Program-made: the position numbers and the translations under genes
Shown here: positions 8,932 through 17,260 of the stretch, piece after piece
How positions within the stretch are numbered: the stretch's first letter is position 1
How the letters are laid out: every line of letters begins with the position of its first letter
From: Azohydromonas caseinilytica
GTDB lineage: Bacteria; Pseudomonadota; Gammaproteobacteria; Burkholderiales; Burkholderiaceae_C
Assembly: GCF_012927045.1 (NCBI RefSeq)
Contig: NZ_JABBFW010000043.1
Span: forward strand, 1 to 34,881
DNA length: 34,881 nucleotides
Reading direction: 5' to 3'
Notes under the pieces: generated by a model
The model's input: only the letters and a program-made list of their open reading frames with translations
Told to the model about the DNA's origin: nothing
The model's database searches: none

Positions 8932-10290
8932 TCAGCGCGCGTGGCGAAACGCCGCCGCCGCATGCCGCGCCGGCAGCCGGTCGCCCTCGCCGAACAGCTT
9001 GTGGCGCAGCGTCCCCGGCGCGTAGGCGCTCTTGTGCAGCCCGCGGTGCTGCAGCTCGGGCACGACGATGTCCACGAAGTCCTCGAAGCTCTCGGGCACG
9101 ACGGTGCGGGTGAGGTTGAAGCCGTCGATGCCGGTGTCCTCCACCCAGGACTGCAACTCGTCGGCGACCTGCGAGGCGTCGCCAACCACCGCCGCGTAGC
9201 GGCCGCCGAGCTGAAAGTGCTCCAGCAGCTTGCGCCGCGTGCCGCCGAGCTGCTGGATGGCGCGGGCCGCGGACTGGATGGCGTTGGTGCTGGCCAGCTG
9301 GATCGGGTCGTCCAGGCCGTAGCGCGCCAGGTCCAGGCCGATGCTGGAGGCGAAGTGCGCCAGGCCCGCCTCCGGGCTGGCGTGGCGCACATAGTCAGCG
9401 TGCTTGTCGCGCGCCTCGGCCGCCGTCGTACCGGGCACCACGCTGATGCCCAGCACGATCTTCACGTCCTCCGGCCGGCGCCCGGCCTGCGCCACCGCGG
9501 CGCGCACTTCCTGCACCGTGCGGCGCACCGCGCCCTTGTCGTTGCCGCCGACAAACACCGCCTCGGCATGGCGCGCCGCGAAGCGCTGGCCGCGGCCCGA
9601 GGTGCCGGCCTGGTACAGCACCGGCGTGCGCTGCGGCGAGGGCTCGCTCAGGTGCACGCCCTCCACGTCGTAGTAGCGCCCGTGGTGCCGGATCTTGTGC
9701 ACCCTGGCCGGATCGGCGAAGACGCGCGCCGTCTTGTCGCGCCGCACCGCGCCGTCCTCCCAGCTGCCTTCGAGCAGCTTGTAGAGCACCTCCAGGCATT
9801 CGTCGGCGCGCTCGTAGCGCTCGTCGTGCACGAGCTGGTTGTCCAGGCCGATGGCGCGCGCGGCGCTGTCGAGGTAGCCGGTGACGATGTTCCAGCCGAA
9901 GCGCCCGCGCGTGAGGTGGTCCAGCGTGGAGAAGCGCCGCGCCAGCAGGTAAGGGTGCTCGGACAGCGCGTTGACGGTGATGCCGAAGCCCAGGTGCTGC
10001 GTCGCCGCCGCCATGGCCGAGACCAGCAGCAGAGGATCGTTGATGGGCAGCTGCACCGCCTCGCGCAGCGTCACGTCCAGGTTGCCGTCGTAGACGTCGT
10101 ACACGCCCAGGATGTCGGCAATGAAGATCCCATCGAACAGCCCGCGCTCCAGCGTGCGCGCCAGGCCGGTCCAGTATTCGATGGTGTTGTATTCGCTGCT
10201 GCAGTCGCGCGGATGCGTCCACAGGCCGTGATTGATGTGCCCGACGCAGTTTTCGTTGAAGGCGTTCAGGACGATGTGTTTAGGGGCCAT
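8932..10290 (-). CDS. Luciferase-like FMN-dependent monooxygenase (NtaA/SnaA/DszA family)
   Basis: This 452-residue flavin-dependent monooxygenase of the bacterial luciferase fold uses FMNH2 from a separate reductase and O2. The family segments are clear: an N-terminal [55 protein letters not shown] followed by [17 protein letters not shown], and the C-terminal [14 protein letters not shown]. Relatives cleave C-S or C-N bonds (dibenzothiophene sulfone, nitrilotriacetate, pristinamycin). Neighbouring DszC/SfnB-like genes and a MetNIQ importer make an organosulfur substrate the best guess. No flavin reductase gene is in the window. The ATG at 10290 has only a weak ribosome site. Confidence 0.93.
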   Translation of the reverse strand: MAPKHIVLNAFNENCVGHINHGLWTHPRDCSSEYNTIEYWTGLARTLERGLFDGIFIADILGVYDVYDGNLDVTLREAVQLPINDPLLLVSAMAAATQHLGFGITVNALSEHPYLLARRFSTLDHLTRGRFGWNIVTGYLDSAARAIGLDNQLVHDERYERADECLEVLYKLLEGSWEDGAVRRDKTARVFADPARVHKIRHHGRYYDVEGVHLSEPSPQRTPVLYQAGTSGRGQRFAARHAEAVFVGGNDKGAVRRTVQEVRAAVAQAGRRPEDVKIVLGISVVPGTTAAEARDKHADYVRHASPEAGLAHFASSIGLDLARYGLDDPIQLASTNAIQSAARAIQQLGGTRRKLLEHFQLGGRYAAVVGDASQVADELQSWVEDTGIDGFNLTRTVVPESFEDFVDIVVPELQHRGLHKSAYAPGTLRHKLFGEGDRLPARHAAAAFRHAR

Positions 10291-10326
10291 GGCTGCTTTT
10301 TCGGGGCGGGTCGGGGCAAATGGAAT

Positions 10327-11583
10327 TCAGGCGGCCACCGCGTCAACGGCGGCTGGAATACCGGGCAGCGCGCTGGCCGGCGCCGGAGTTTTTTCTTTCA
10401 CGGACTGGTTGCGCTGGCGCTTGACGGCGGTCTGCGCCAGGCTGGAAATCACCATGTCGTTTTGAGGCGGGTTGTAGAGCCCGCACTGCACGTCCCGGAA
10501 ATAGCGCTCCAGCGGCAGGTCGCGCGAGAGCGCATGGCCGCCGACGATGCTCATGGCGATTTCCACGATGCGCACCGCGTGATTCGTGACGGTGTGCTTG
10601 GCGGTCCATACCTCCTGGTGCAGCCGGTGCTGAATGTCCGGATAGCGCTCCCAGCGCTCGGCCAAGCCATAAAGCAGCGTCTTGGCGGCACCCAGCAGCA
10701 ATTCGATCTCGCCGATTTTCAGCTGCACCTGCGGCGCGTCCAGGATCGGGTGGCCCAGGCTGGGCGGGCGGTGCTCCGCGGCAAATTGCAGCGTGAAATT
10801 GCGTGCCGCCGTGGCAATGCCCAAATACACCGCCGCGATCTGCAATCCGAAAGCGCGGCTGCCGGTGGTGAAGCTGCTGGGCTTGTCTTTCTCGATGTAA
10901 TTCAGCAGAGCGTCATGCGGCACCAGAACTTCATCGAACTCGATGTCATGGCTGCCGGTGCTGCGCATGCCCAGGGTGTTCCAGTTTTCGATGACGTGCA
11001 TGCCATCCGTCCTGGGCACGAGGAATTCCGCCTGGCGCTGCTCCCCTCCGATCCAGGCATAAATGATCATCTGCTGCAGCTCCGGCGCCGCCGAGCAGAA
11101 GGCCTTGCGGCCGGAAATCACCCAGCCCTGGGCCGTCCTGCGCGCGGTGGTGGTGGGCGGCCCGCCGCGCAGCAGATTGCCGGCGTCGCGCTCCGTGATC
11201 AGGATATTGACCAGATGGCCTTTTTGCACCACGTCGCGGCACAGGCGTTCGAATACAGGCCGCGGCCATTTCAAATCGAAGCTGAGGTAGCCGAAAGCCA
11301 TCAGGTGCCAGCCCAGCGACAGGGCCGTGGAACCGCTGCCCTGGGCCAGCCGCTCCTGGAACAGCAGCAGCTCATACAGCGACAGGCCGCGCCCGCCATA
11401 TTCCTTCGGTATGGTCAGTGCCAGGGCGCCGCGCTGGCGCAGCAATTCAAAATGCTCGGCGGGAAATTCACCGGATTCGTCATATCGCGCCGCGGTCTTG
11501 GCAATTTCCGCGGCCAGTTCATCGGCGTAGGTGGCCAGGGCCACGTCGCCCGGATGGCGCAGGGTCACGTCGTCGTTCGGCAT
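10327..11583 (-). CDS. Acyl-CoA dehydrogenase-fold flavoprotein, probable FMN-dependent monooxygenase
   Basis: The 418-residue product has the three-domain acyl-CoA dehydrogenase layout: helical N-terminus with LLRQRGALALTIPKEYGGRG, the flavin-binding beta domain (NILITERDAGNLLRGGPP, then GWVISGRKAFCSAAPELQQM) and a C-terminal four-helix domain (IAMSIVGGHALSRDLPLERYF). The context and the pattern near GRKAFCS fit the DszC/SfnB branch, which hydroxylates sulfur compounds with reduced flavin rather than oxidising acyl-CoA. That assignment is inference. It sits 68 bp after the first monooxygenase gene and 36 bp before the luciferase-like one. The last 35 residues form an alanine/proline-rich tail. 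Confidence 0.88.
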   Translation of the reverse strand: MPNDDVTLRHPGDVALATYADELAAEIAKTAARYDESGEFPAEHFELLRQRGALALTIPKEYGGRGLSLYELLLFQERLAQGSGSTALSLGWHLMAFGYLSFDLKWPRPVFERLCRDVVQKGHLVNILITERDAGNLLRGGPPTTTARRTAQGWVISGRKAFCSAAPELQQMIIYAWIGGEQRQAEFLVPRTDGMHVIENWNTLGMRSTGSHDIEFDEVLVPHDALLNYIEKDKPSSFTTGSRAFGLQIAAVYLGIATAARNFTLQFAAEHRPPSLGHPILDAPQVQLKIGEIELLLGAAKTLLYGLAERWERYPDIQHRLHQEVWTAKHTVTNHAVRIVEIAMSIVGGHALSRDLPLERYFRDVQCGLYNPPQNDMVISSLAQTAVKRQRNQSVKEKTPAPASALPGIPAAVDAVAA

Positions 11584-11651
11584 GGGAGGGTGTTCAGCAA
11601 CTGCAGGGGCAGCCGGGCCGGCGTCCGGCCACGGCGCGAAGGCCAGGCAAC

Positions 11652-12878
11652 TCAGAACAGCCCGGAAACCGGCGGCTCAGTGCCCTTGAGGCGGTAGGCG
11701 CCAACCACCGCCGCCTTCCAGTGGCGCGGGTTGTGGTTGGCCACGGTGCGGGCGTTGCGCCAGTGCCGATCCAGGTTGTGCTTGCGCGCGGTGGTGGAGG
11801 CGCCGCCCACGTCGAACAGCAACTCGCCCGCCTTCAGGGCAGCGGCCGCCGCCACGTATTGAGCCTGTGCCACGTCGATGGCGGCGCGGACCACGCTTTC
11901 TTCCGTCAAACCCTCGGCCCACGCAGCATCGATGCTGTCCGCCGCGCGCAGCACCACGGCTTCGGCGGCAAATGCCTGCGCGGAAATCTCGCCCACCGAC
12001 AGTTCCACATAAGGATCGTCCACCGAGCGGCTGGCCGAGCTGTGCCTGATCGGCCGCGCGTGATGCCGTGCGAAATTCACCGCATCTTCCAGCGCATTGC
12101 GCGCCACGCCGGCTTCCACCGCCGCGAGGAACAATTGGGCAAAAGGCGTGACGATGCTGCGCCGGCTCTTGCCGTCGGCCTGCAGCGGCGAGGGAATGAT
12201 TTCTTCCGGGAATACCTCCACACCGTGCAGGTGCGTGGTGCCGCTGGCCGTGAGGCGCTGGCCCATGGCGTCGAAATCGTCCACCAATTCCAGCCCGGCG
12301 CGATGCCGCGGCAGCATGAATCTCACCTCGTGGCCGTTTTCGTCCAGCGCCGCGGCGCTGACCCAATCGGCATAAAGGCTGCCGGTGCTGTAGTACTTGC
12401 TGCCCTGGGCGCGGAAATTCTTGCCCTCGCGCACGATGCGCGCGCTGATGGCACCATTGGCCCCGCCGATTTCCCAGCCGGCATTGCCGAACACGTCGCC
12501 GCGCAGATAGCGCGGTAGCCAGCGCTTGCGCAGGGTTTCATCGCCGTTGGAGAGTAGGCCTTCGACAAACAGGTAACTCGGCCGCAGTGCCTGCGCGATA
12601 TTCGAATCCACCGCCGCCACGTCGGTCACGAACTGCACGACCTCGCGCACCGAGGCGCCGGGGCCGCCATATTGGACCGGGATGCGGAAGGTCAGCAGCT
12701 TTTCAGCGGCGAGGCGGCGAATCTGCTCATGCGGCAGGATGCGGTTTCTCTCCCGCTCCTCGGCACCGTGCCGCAATTCGGGCAGCAGCGCGGCGGCACG
12801 GCGTTTCAATTCGGCCGTGCTCAGCGGTGTGGCTTGCGCTACCGCGGGCGGCGTTTTTTCGATCGTGATGTCGGTCAT
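11652..12878 (-). CDS. SfnB/DszC-like flavin monooxygenase (acyl-CoA dehydrogenase fold)
   Basis: This is the first gene of the six-gene operon, 408 residues. It has the DszC/SfnB-type N-terminal segment LLTFRIPVQYGGPGASVREV, the flavin domain (NAGWEIGGANGAISARIVRE, GSKYYSTGSLYADW) and the C-terminal segment ELLFDVGGASTTARKHNLDR followed by HWRNARTVANHNPRHWK. SfnB and DszC act on dimethylsulfone-type or thiophene-type sulfur; the actual substrate here is unknown. It is only distantly related to the next gene, so the pair may act on successive intermediates. The ATG at 12878 follows the 316-bp regulatory spacer. Confidence 0.9.
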   Translation of the reverse strand: MTDITIEKTPPAVAQATPLSTAELKRRAAALLPELRHGAEERERNRILPHEQIRRLAAEKLLTFRIPVQYGGPGASVREVVQFVTDVAAVDSNIAQALRPSYLFVEGLLSNGDETLRKRWLPRYLRGDVFGNAGWEIGGANGAISARIVREGKNFRAQGSKYYSTGSLYADWVSAAALDENGHEVRFMLPRHRAGLELVDDFDAMGQRLTASGTTHLHGVEVFPEEIIPSPLQADGKSRRSIVTPFAQLFLAAVEAGVARNALEDAVNFARHHARPIRHSSASRSVDDPYVELSVGEISAQAFAAEAVVLRAADSIDAAWAEGLTEESVVRAAIDVAQAQYVAAAAALKAGELLFDVGGASTTARKHNLDRHWRNARTVANHNPRHWKAAVVGAYRLKGTEPPVSGLF

Positions 12879-13194
12879 TGTGGGCTCGCGTTCGGCCGGG
12901 CCGGTTTATGGTTTATTGGAACTCGTTGGAGAGTGGCCCGCGGCACAGGCTTGAACGATCACGGCGCTTTCCCTCTTTTGAATTGAATGGGGGGGATGCT
13001 AGGGATAAGCCGGAGTGCCCGGAACGAATGCTTCTGCATACGCATATGCGGCAGGCCGTTTGCGCGTGTTTTAAAGCAGGGCTGCTCCGGTCCCATATGC
13101 CGGGACCTCATGCGGATATGCGACGGCAGGACGAACGACACGCGGGCGTCCCGGCGGTGGAGTTTTGCGGGCGTTTGGCGGCGGTGCGCGGAAT
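12879..13194. promoter_or_regulatory. Regulatory spacer of the sulfur operon with repeated GCATAT motifs
   Basis: No credible gene lies in these 316 bases. They hold CGCATATGCG (13041-13050, a perfect palindrome), CATATG (13094-13099) and GATATGCG (13115-13122), spaced over about 80 bp. The middle one lies in the loop of an inverted repeat GGTCCC (13089-13094) / GGGACC (13102-13107). Reading on the minus strand, these sites lie 160-245 bp before the first monooxygenase start, followed by CTTATCCCTAGCAT (13008-12995), which may contain the -10 box. Such spaced sites fit a LysR-type activator such as CysB or SsuR; that is inference. Confidence 0.45.
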
Positions 13195-13599
13195 TCAGGC
13201 GGCCCGAGCGCAGGCCTCGGTGTAAAGCGGGTCGAAGGGCACGTGGCGCAACTCGATGGGGAGGGCCCACGCCTGGCGCAGCCGATTCAGCACGGGGCAA
13301 GCGTGTTCCACGGCGGCATGCAGCGCCTCGATTTCGGCCCGGGATGCGGGGGACTCGATGTGCAGCACCACCCACCACTGCGTCGGCCCGGCCGGGGCGC
13401 GCGTGTGGTGGTGCCGGGCTGACGGCTCTTGCTGGCCGCCAAGGCTGACCTGCACCGCCTCTACCCGGATGCCGCGCTCGGCGGCCAGCGCCAGCGTGGT
13501 ACGCGTGAGTGAGGCTCCCAGCGCGCCCAGGGCGTTGTCCAGGAAAGCGGGGGCGAGGTTGCCGCCAGGGCGGCAGAGGAGTGGTGCGGGAGCGGTCAT
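13195..13599 (-). CDS. OsmC-family-like protein lacking the first redox cysteine
   Basis: The 134-residue product resembles the OsmC/Ohr fold: the central helix LAPAFLDNALGALGASLTRT followed by LALAAERGIRVEAVQVSL, a beta strand with WWVVLHIESPA, and helix EIEALHAAVEHACPVLNRLR. In peroxide-reducing members two cysteines form the active site, one in the first long helix and one in the ACPV helix. Here the first position is serine (S30), the second is cysteine (C101). The family's usual N-terminal strands are short or missing from the chosen ATG at 13599; in-frame upstream starts exist but add nothing recognisable. It is divergent from the YidB-family gene. Confidence 0.6.
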   Translation of the reverse strand: MTAPAPLLCRPGGNLAPAFLDNALGALGASLTRTTLALAAERGIRVEAVQVSLGGQQEPSARHHHTRAPAGPTQWWVVLHIESPASRAEIEALHAAVEHACPVLNRLRQAWALPIELRHVPFDPLYTEACARAA

Positions 13600-13801
13600 T
13601 CGGACGCGAGGCCATGGACAGGTGACCACCTGCATTTTTCGGACGGACCCGGCCCCAGGGAACGACGCATTGGGCATGTCCATCCGCGCTTTGTGAGGGA
13701 GGCCAACGGCCCGTGACGCCCGCGTTCTCGCCCGTCGCGGCGTGGCGGCACAGTGGTTGCCTGTCCCGGGGTTCACTCGACATGAACACAGGAGCGCAAC
13801 C

Positions 13802-14419
13802 ATGGGCTTGCTGGACCAGATCCTGGGCGGACTTGCTGGAATGAATGCGGGGCGCGGTGCGCCGACGGGCATGGGTGGCGGTGTGGGCCCGCGCGACTTG
13901 AGCCCGGGCGGCTTGGGCCGTACGGGCGGTGGCGTCAATCCGCGCGTGCTGATGGCGCTGCTGCCCATCGTGCTGCAGCTGCTGTCCAACCGGCGCCGGG
14001 GCGGTGGCCTGGGGGGCGGCATGGGCGGCTTCGGCCTGCCTGGCGGCCTGGGCAGTGGAATGGGCGGACTCGGCGGGCGTGGCGGTGGATTGGGCGGGCT
14101 GGGGGGCTTGGCAGGCCTGGGTGGCCTGGCCGGGCTGCTGGGCATCCTGGCGCAGCGCGGCTACGGGCAACAGGCGCAGTCCTGGGTAGGCACCGGCGCC
14201 AACGAGCCGCTGCCGCCGGACGCCGTCTCGCAACTGTTCGAGCCGCAGCAGCTTTCCGAGATCGCCAGCGAGGCCGGCGTGAGCGAGGACGAGGCGCGCC
14301 TGGGCCTGTCCGAGCTGCTGCCGGAGGTGGTGGACCGCTTCACCCCCGAAGGCCAACTGCCCGGCGAGGACGACCTGCACAACAGCATCGATGACTTCGT
14401 GAGGCGGCTGGGCGGTTGA
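13802..14419 (+). CDS. YidB-family (DUF937) protein with glycine-rich centre
   Basis: The 205-residue protein starts MGLLDQILGGLAGM, typical of the YidB family, and has the conserved C-terminal part WVGTGANEPLPPDAVSQLF then EIASEAGVSEDEARLGLSEL and LLPEVVDRFTPEGQLP. Between them lies a membrane-like stretch (VLMALLPIVLQLL) and about 50 residues of low-complexity GG-L-G-G repeats. The family's function is not established; it is related to the EF-hand-free bacterial DUF937 group. The ATG at 13802 has AGGAG eight bases upstream; the frame extends 20 codons earlier without conservation. A strong stem-loop follows the stop. Confidence 0.85.
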   Translation: MGLLDQILGGLAGMNAGRGAPTGMGGGVGPRDLSPGGLGRTGGGVNPRVLMALLPIVLQLLSNRRRGGGLGGGMGGFGLPGGLGSGMGGLGGRGGGLGGLGGLAGLGGLAGLLGILAQRGYGQQAQSWVGTGANEPLPPDAVSQLFEPQQLSEIASEAGVSEDEARLGLSELLPEVVDRFTPEGQLPGEDDLHNSIDDFVRRLGG

Positions 14420-14431
14420 GTAGGGTCAATG

Positions 14432-14457
14432 GGCGCCGTCGTACGGCGGCGCCTGTT
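14432..14457 (+). terminator. Probable intrinsic terminator after the YidB-family gene
   Basis: GGCGCCG at 14432-14438 pairs with CGGCGCC at 14447-14453, with further pairing in the middle (CGTACG), giving an almost complete 22-bp palindrome. It starts 12 bases after the stop codon and is followed by TGTTT. The U-run is short. Confidence 0.6.
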
Positions 14458-14616
14458 TCAGGTCGTACTTTGAAATTCACATGAGTCGCTGCTGAAGTCC
14501 GAGGGCAATTGAGGCGCGCAGTGGCGAGAGTCGGCAAAAGCCTCTGATACGCTCCCCGCCGCACCGGTTGACGGGAGCTGTATTTCGGCCGGGTCTATCC
14601 AAAACCAAGAAGATTC

Positions 14617-15585
14617 ATGTCCCGAGCCCTTGCGCTGCTTTTGTCCTCCCTGATGCTTGTTTCCGGCTGCACCAGCCTGCAGCGCCTGTCCCATGGTTTC
14701 AGCGACCGGGCACCGGAGCCCTTGGCCTTCAATTACCCGGACGGCGGCAGCAGCATTTATTACGATTTTTCGCTCGGCCCCCAGGCCCAGCCGGAAACCG
14801 TGGTGTTTTTCTACGGCGGCAGCGGTTGCCCGAGTTGGAAATACGTAATGCCGGATTACGTCCGGGGTTTTGCCCTTCCGGCGCGGGTGTTCGTGCTCAA
14901 CAAGCGCTTCGTGAGTGACCGCAGCACCGGGTTGTTCGGCTGCGAGCGCGGATTCCATGCGTCGAACCACCCGGCGCAATGGGCGGCCGACTATTCGGCC
15001 TTCATCAGCGCGCGCCTGGAGTCCCTGGAGTGGCAGCCGCGCCACGTGGTGCTGGTGGGCGTGTCCGAGGGTGCGCTTCCAGCGGCGCGGGTGGCACGGA
15101 CGCATCCGCGCGTCACGCACCTGGCCCTCATCGGTGCAGCCGGCTACTCGATGCGCCGGTCCCTGGCCGTGCTGAAGGACAAGGGCGCCATCGGTTTCGA
15201 CGTGGCCGCCGGCGCTGCGGAAATCGCCACCGCCCCCCGCAGCCTCGACAAAGCCTGGTACGGCCATCCGTACCGCTGGTGGAGCGAGGTGCTCGACCTG
15301 GACATCACCGAGGACCTGCTCGCGCTGGACAAGCCGGTGCTGCTGGGCATCGGCGAGGCCGACCAGAGCGTGCCGGTGGAATCGGCCCGCTTCCTGGCCG
15401 AGAAATTCGATGCCGCCGGCAAGCGCCATCTCAGCCTGAAGATTTATCCGGGCGCGGACCATCGCCTGAACGCGCCGGACCGGGCTTATCGCGACGAGTT
15501 CTTCGCGACGCTGGCGCACTGGCTGCGCCAGGCCCCGGCCGTTCCGGCACGGAGCGCGGCGGCCGAAGCCCATGCCCGGCCTTGA
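14617..15585 (+). CDS. Alpha/beta-hydrolase-fold lipoprotein
   Basis: This 322-residue protein begins with a lipoprotein signal peptide; the lipobox VSGC places the acylated cysteine at position 18. The mature part looks like an alpha/beta hydrolase: VVFFYGGSGCPSW near the oxyanion strand, nucleophile elbow VLVGVSEGALPAARVA with the candidate serine, an acid in GIGEADQSVPVES and the candidate histidine in YPGADHRLNAPD. Substrate is unknown. The ATG at 14617 fits the signal peptide. The stop overlaps the next gene by 14 bases, so both are probably co-transcribed. Confidence 0.85.
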   Translation: MSRALALLLSSLMLVSGCTSLQRLSHGFSDRAPEPLAFNYPDGGSSIYYDFSLGPQAQPETVVFFYGGSGCPSWKYVMPDYVRGFALPARVFVLNKRFVSDRSTGLFGCERGFHASNHPAQWAADYSAFISARLESLEWQPRHVVLVGVSEGALPAARVARTHPRVTHLALIGAAGYSMRRSLAVLKDKGAIGFDVAAGAAEIATAPRSLDKAWYGHPYRWWSEVLDLDITEDLLALDKPVLLGIGEADQSVPVESARFLAEKFDAAGKRHLSLKIYPGADHRLNAPDRAYRDEFFATLAHWLRQAPAVPARSAAAEAHARP

Positions 15586-16180
15586 GGCGGCCGTCCCCGG
15601 CGTGCCGCGCGTCGCGGCTTTCCATCCGCGCCGGGTGCGCTGGCCCTCGGCGCTGGGCGCGCTGGGCATCACCGGCTTGTTCCTGTGGCTGCTGGCGCCC
15701 GCGTCGCGCGGGCCCGCGCGGCCGATGCCGCAGCCGGTGCGGGTCATCGAGTTGGCGCTGCTGCCGGCCGCGCCGGTGCCGGCCGCACCGCCGCTCCTGC
15801 CTTCACGCGCGGCGCCGGCACGGCCGCCGCTGCCGCAGGCCCGCCCACCGGCCGCTGCCTTGCAGGCCGTCATCCCGCAGGCTGCGCCGTCCGTCGCGCC
15901 GCGGGTTGAAGTTGCGGCGCCCGCGGTGGAGGAGCCGGCCAGCGCGCCGCTGCGTCTGGATGGCCGGGTGCTGCGGCAGGCAGCGCGCGACAGCGCCGGC
16001 GTGGGGCAGGCGCTGCGGGCGGAGCGCCAGGACGGGCGCTCGACCGAGCCGCCGCCGACGGCGCTGGAGCAGGACATTGCGCGCGCGGCGCGGCCCGACT
16101 GTGTCGGTCCCAACGCCCAGGGCTCGCTGCTCACCTTGCCGCGCCTGGCACTGGATGCGCTGTCCGGGCGCTGCCGGTAG
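15572..16180 (+). CDS. Proline/alanine-rich single-pass membrane protein
   Basis: The 202-residue product has an N-terminal membrane helix at about 25-43 (SALGALGITGLFLWLLAP) after a short positive cytoplasmic segment, then a TonB-like Pro/Ala-rich region at about 48-125 and a C-terminal part with DGRVLRQAARDSAGVGQALR and two cysteines near the end (PDCVGPNAQGSLL ... SGRCR). The layout suggests a protein anchored in the inner membrane that reaches through the periplasm. I do not recognise a family. It overlaps the lipoprotein hydrolase gene by 14 bases, which supports its reality and suggests linked function. Confidence 0.7.
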   Translation: MPGLEAAVPGVPRVAAFHPRRVRWPSALGALGITGLFLWLLAPASRGPARPMPQPVRVIELALLPAAPVPAAPPLLPSRAAPARPPLPQARPPAAALQAVIPQAAPSVAPRVEVAAPAVEEPASAPLRLDGRVLRQAARDSAGVGQALRAERQDGRSTEPPPTALEQDIARAARPDCVGPNAQGSLLTLPRLALDALSGRCR

Positions 16181-16204
16181 GCGCCGCGCCGGCGCGCGGA
16201 CGGC

Positions 16205-16879
16205 TCAGGGCTGGCGCTGCGCCAGCGCGGTGTCGTAGCGGTAGAGCGCTTCGATGCCGTCGATCTGCTCGCGCGCCCGGACCTGCAGCGGGGTGTAGGG
16301 CATGCGCAGCACGGCCTGCAGCCCGGTGCGCAGCGCCTCCAGGTCGCCGGACTTGAGCTCGATGTAGCTGTCGAAAGCCATCAGCCGCACGCGGTCCGAG
16401 GGGCCGGTCCGCATCAGGTCCAGCAGCAGCGGCTCCGGCAGCAGCCGGCCCTCGGCGCGAGCCTGCAGCAGGCCCTCATGGCGGCGCTGCTCGTCGCCCT
16501 CGCGCAGGGCCCGCTCCAGGGCATCCGCGTCCCGTTCGCCTTGAGAAACCGGCAGGGCCGCGGCGCTGCCCATGCAGGCCGGCGCCAGCCGTGCGCCCTG
16601 GCGGCACAGCTCGGCCACCAGCCACACTGCCGGGCGGTGCTGCACCTGCACCGTGACGCTGCCGTCGGCATGCAGCCGCACCGTCTCGGGCGCCGCTTCC
16701 GCTGCGGCCTGGGGGTAGGCCAGGACCGACAGGGGCTGTGGCCGCCGCGCCGCTGCGGCGTCGGCAGCAGCGGCCGTGGGGCCGGCGGCGGACGGCGTGT
16801 CCGGCGCATGCAGCACCCAGCCCGCGGCAGCGGACACCAGCATCAGTCCCAGGGCGCCCAGACCGTGAACAGCGTTCAT
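16205..16879 (-). CDS. Membrane-anchored protein, paralogue of the gene at 21990-22670
   Basis: The 224-residue product has an N-terminal membrane helix (GLGALGLMLVSAAAGWVLHA) followed by an Ala-rich spacer, the segment SVLAYPQ, a conserved block VRLHADGSVTVQVQHRPAVW then LVAELCRQGA, and a helical C-terminal half (GPSDRVRLMAFDSYIELKSG, LQAVLRMPYTPLQVRAREQI) that looks like HEAT-type or TPR-type packing. The same architecture recurs in the gene at 21990-22670, with about 21 of 30 identical positions in the HADGS-CRQGA block. Function is unknown. The start is the ATG at 16879, with GAGGAGA seven bases before it. Confidence 0.75.
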   Translation of the reverse strand: MNAVHGLGALGLMLVSAAAGWVLHAPDTPSAAGPTAAAADAAAARRPQPLSVLAYPQAAAEAAPETVRLHADGSVTVQVQHRPAVWLVAELCRQGARLAPACMGSAAALPVSQGERDADALERALREGDEQRRHEGLLQARAEGRLLPEPLLLDLMRTGPSDRVRLMAFDSYIELKSGDLEALRTGLQAVLRMPYTPLQVRAREQIDGIEALYRYDTALAQRQP

Positions 16880-17029
16880 GCCCGTCTCCTCGATGCTGCG
16901 CAGCGCGTCCGGCGCCGCGATGGTCGGGCCGGAAAACGCTGGCCGTGCTGAGTGGCGATGGTCGTCCTGGCGGTTCAAGGCGCCAAGTGACCGCGCCGGT
17001 GTCGTGGCGAAGGCGGCCGGGCCGCCGCG

Positions 17030-17260
17030 TCAAGGTTGCGGGTTCGCCGCGAGGGCGCCCGGCGCCGCGGCCTGGGGCGCGCTTGCCGCGTCTTCCGCGG
17101 GCTGCCCGAAAGCCAGCAGGGAAAAGCCCGGCGCGGTGGACGGGATCACCGTCACGGGCTGCCGTGGCGCGTCGGGCTCCTCGGAGGCCAGTGCCATCCA
17201 GCCCGCGGCCAGCAGCGGCACCGCCAGCGCCAGCACGCTCATCTTCTGCACGAGGTTCAT
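17030..17260 (-). CDS. Small membrane-anchored protein related to its two larger neighbours
   Basis: This 76-residue product consists of an N-terminal membrane or signal helix (VQKMSVLALAVPLLAAGWMA) and a short periplasmic tail with GFSLLAFGQPAEDAASA. The SLLAF-Q motif matches SLLAFPQ and SVLAYPQ in the paralogues at 21990-22670 and 16205-16879, at the same place after the anchor. It therefore looks like a relative that keeps only the N-terminal part. The ATG at 17260 follows AGGAGC at good spacing. It lies 150 bp upstream of the larger paralogue in the same direction. Function is unknown. Confidence 0.62.
   Translation of the reverse strand: MNLVQKMSVLALAVPLLAAGWMALASEEPDAPRQPVTVIPSTAPGFSLLAFGQPAEDAASAPQAAAPGALAANPQP

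Noticed and set aside
8076-9392. Apparent N-terminal extension of metN through metQ and the monooxygenase
   Set aside because: Only the part from 8075 down matches the ABC family; the rest is an out-of-frame reading of two real genes.
8914-11697. 927-codon plus-strand open frame opposite the monooxygenase genes
   Set aside because: It mirrors codon bias of the real minus-strand genes, has no domain-like sequence and crosses three gene boundaries.
12994-13013. Possible sigma-54 promoter upstream of the sulfur operon, as known for sfn genes
   Set aside because: No GG-N10-GC pair with the required spacing matches in the spacer; GGGCAC is present but the -12 element is not.
13802-14160. Glycine-coding repeats as a possible tandem DNA repeat or CRISPR-like array
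   Set aside because: The repetition is irregular at the DNA level and is explained by the Gly-rich centre of the YidB-family protein.
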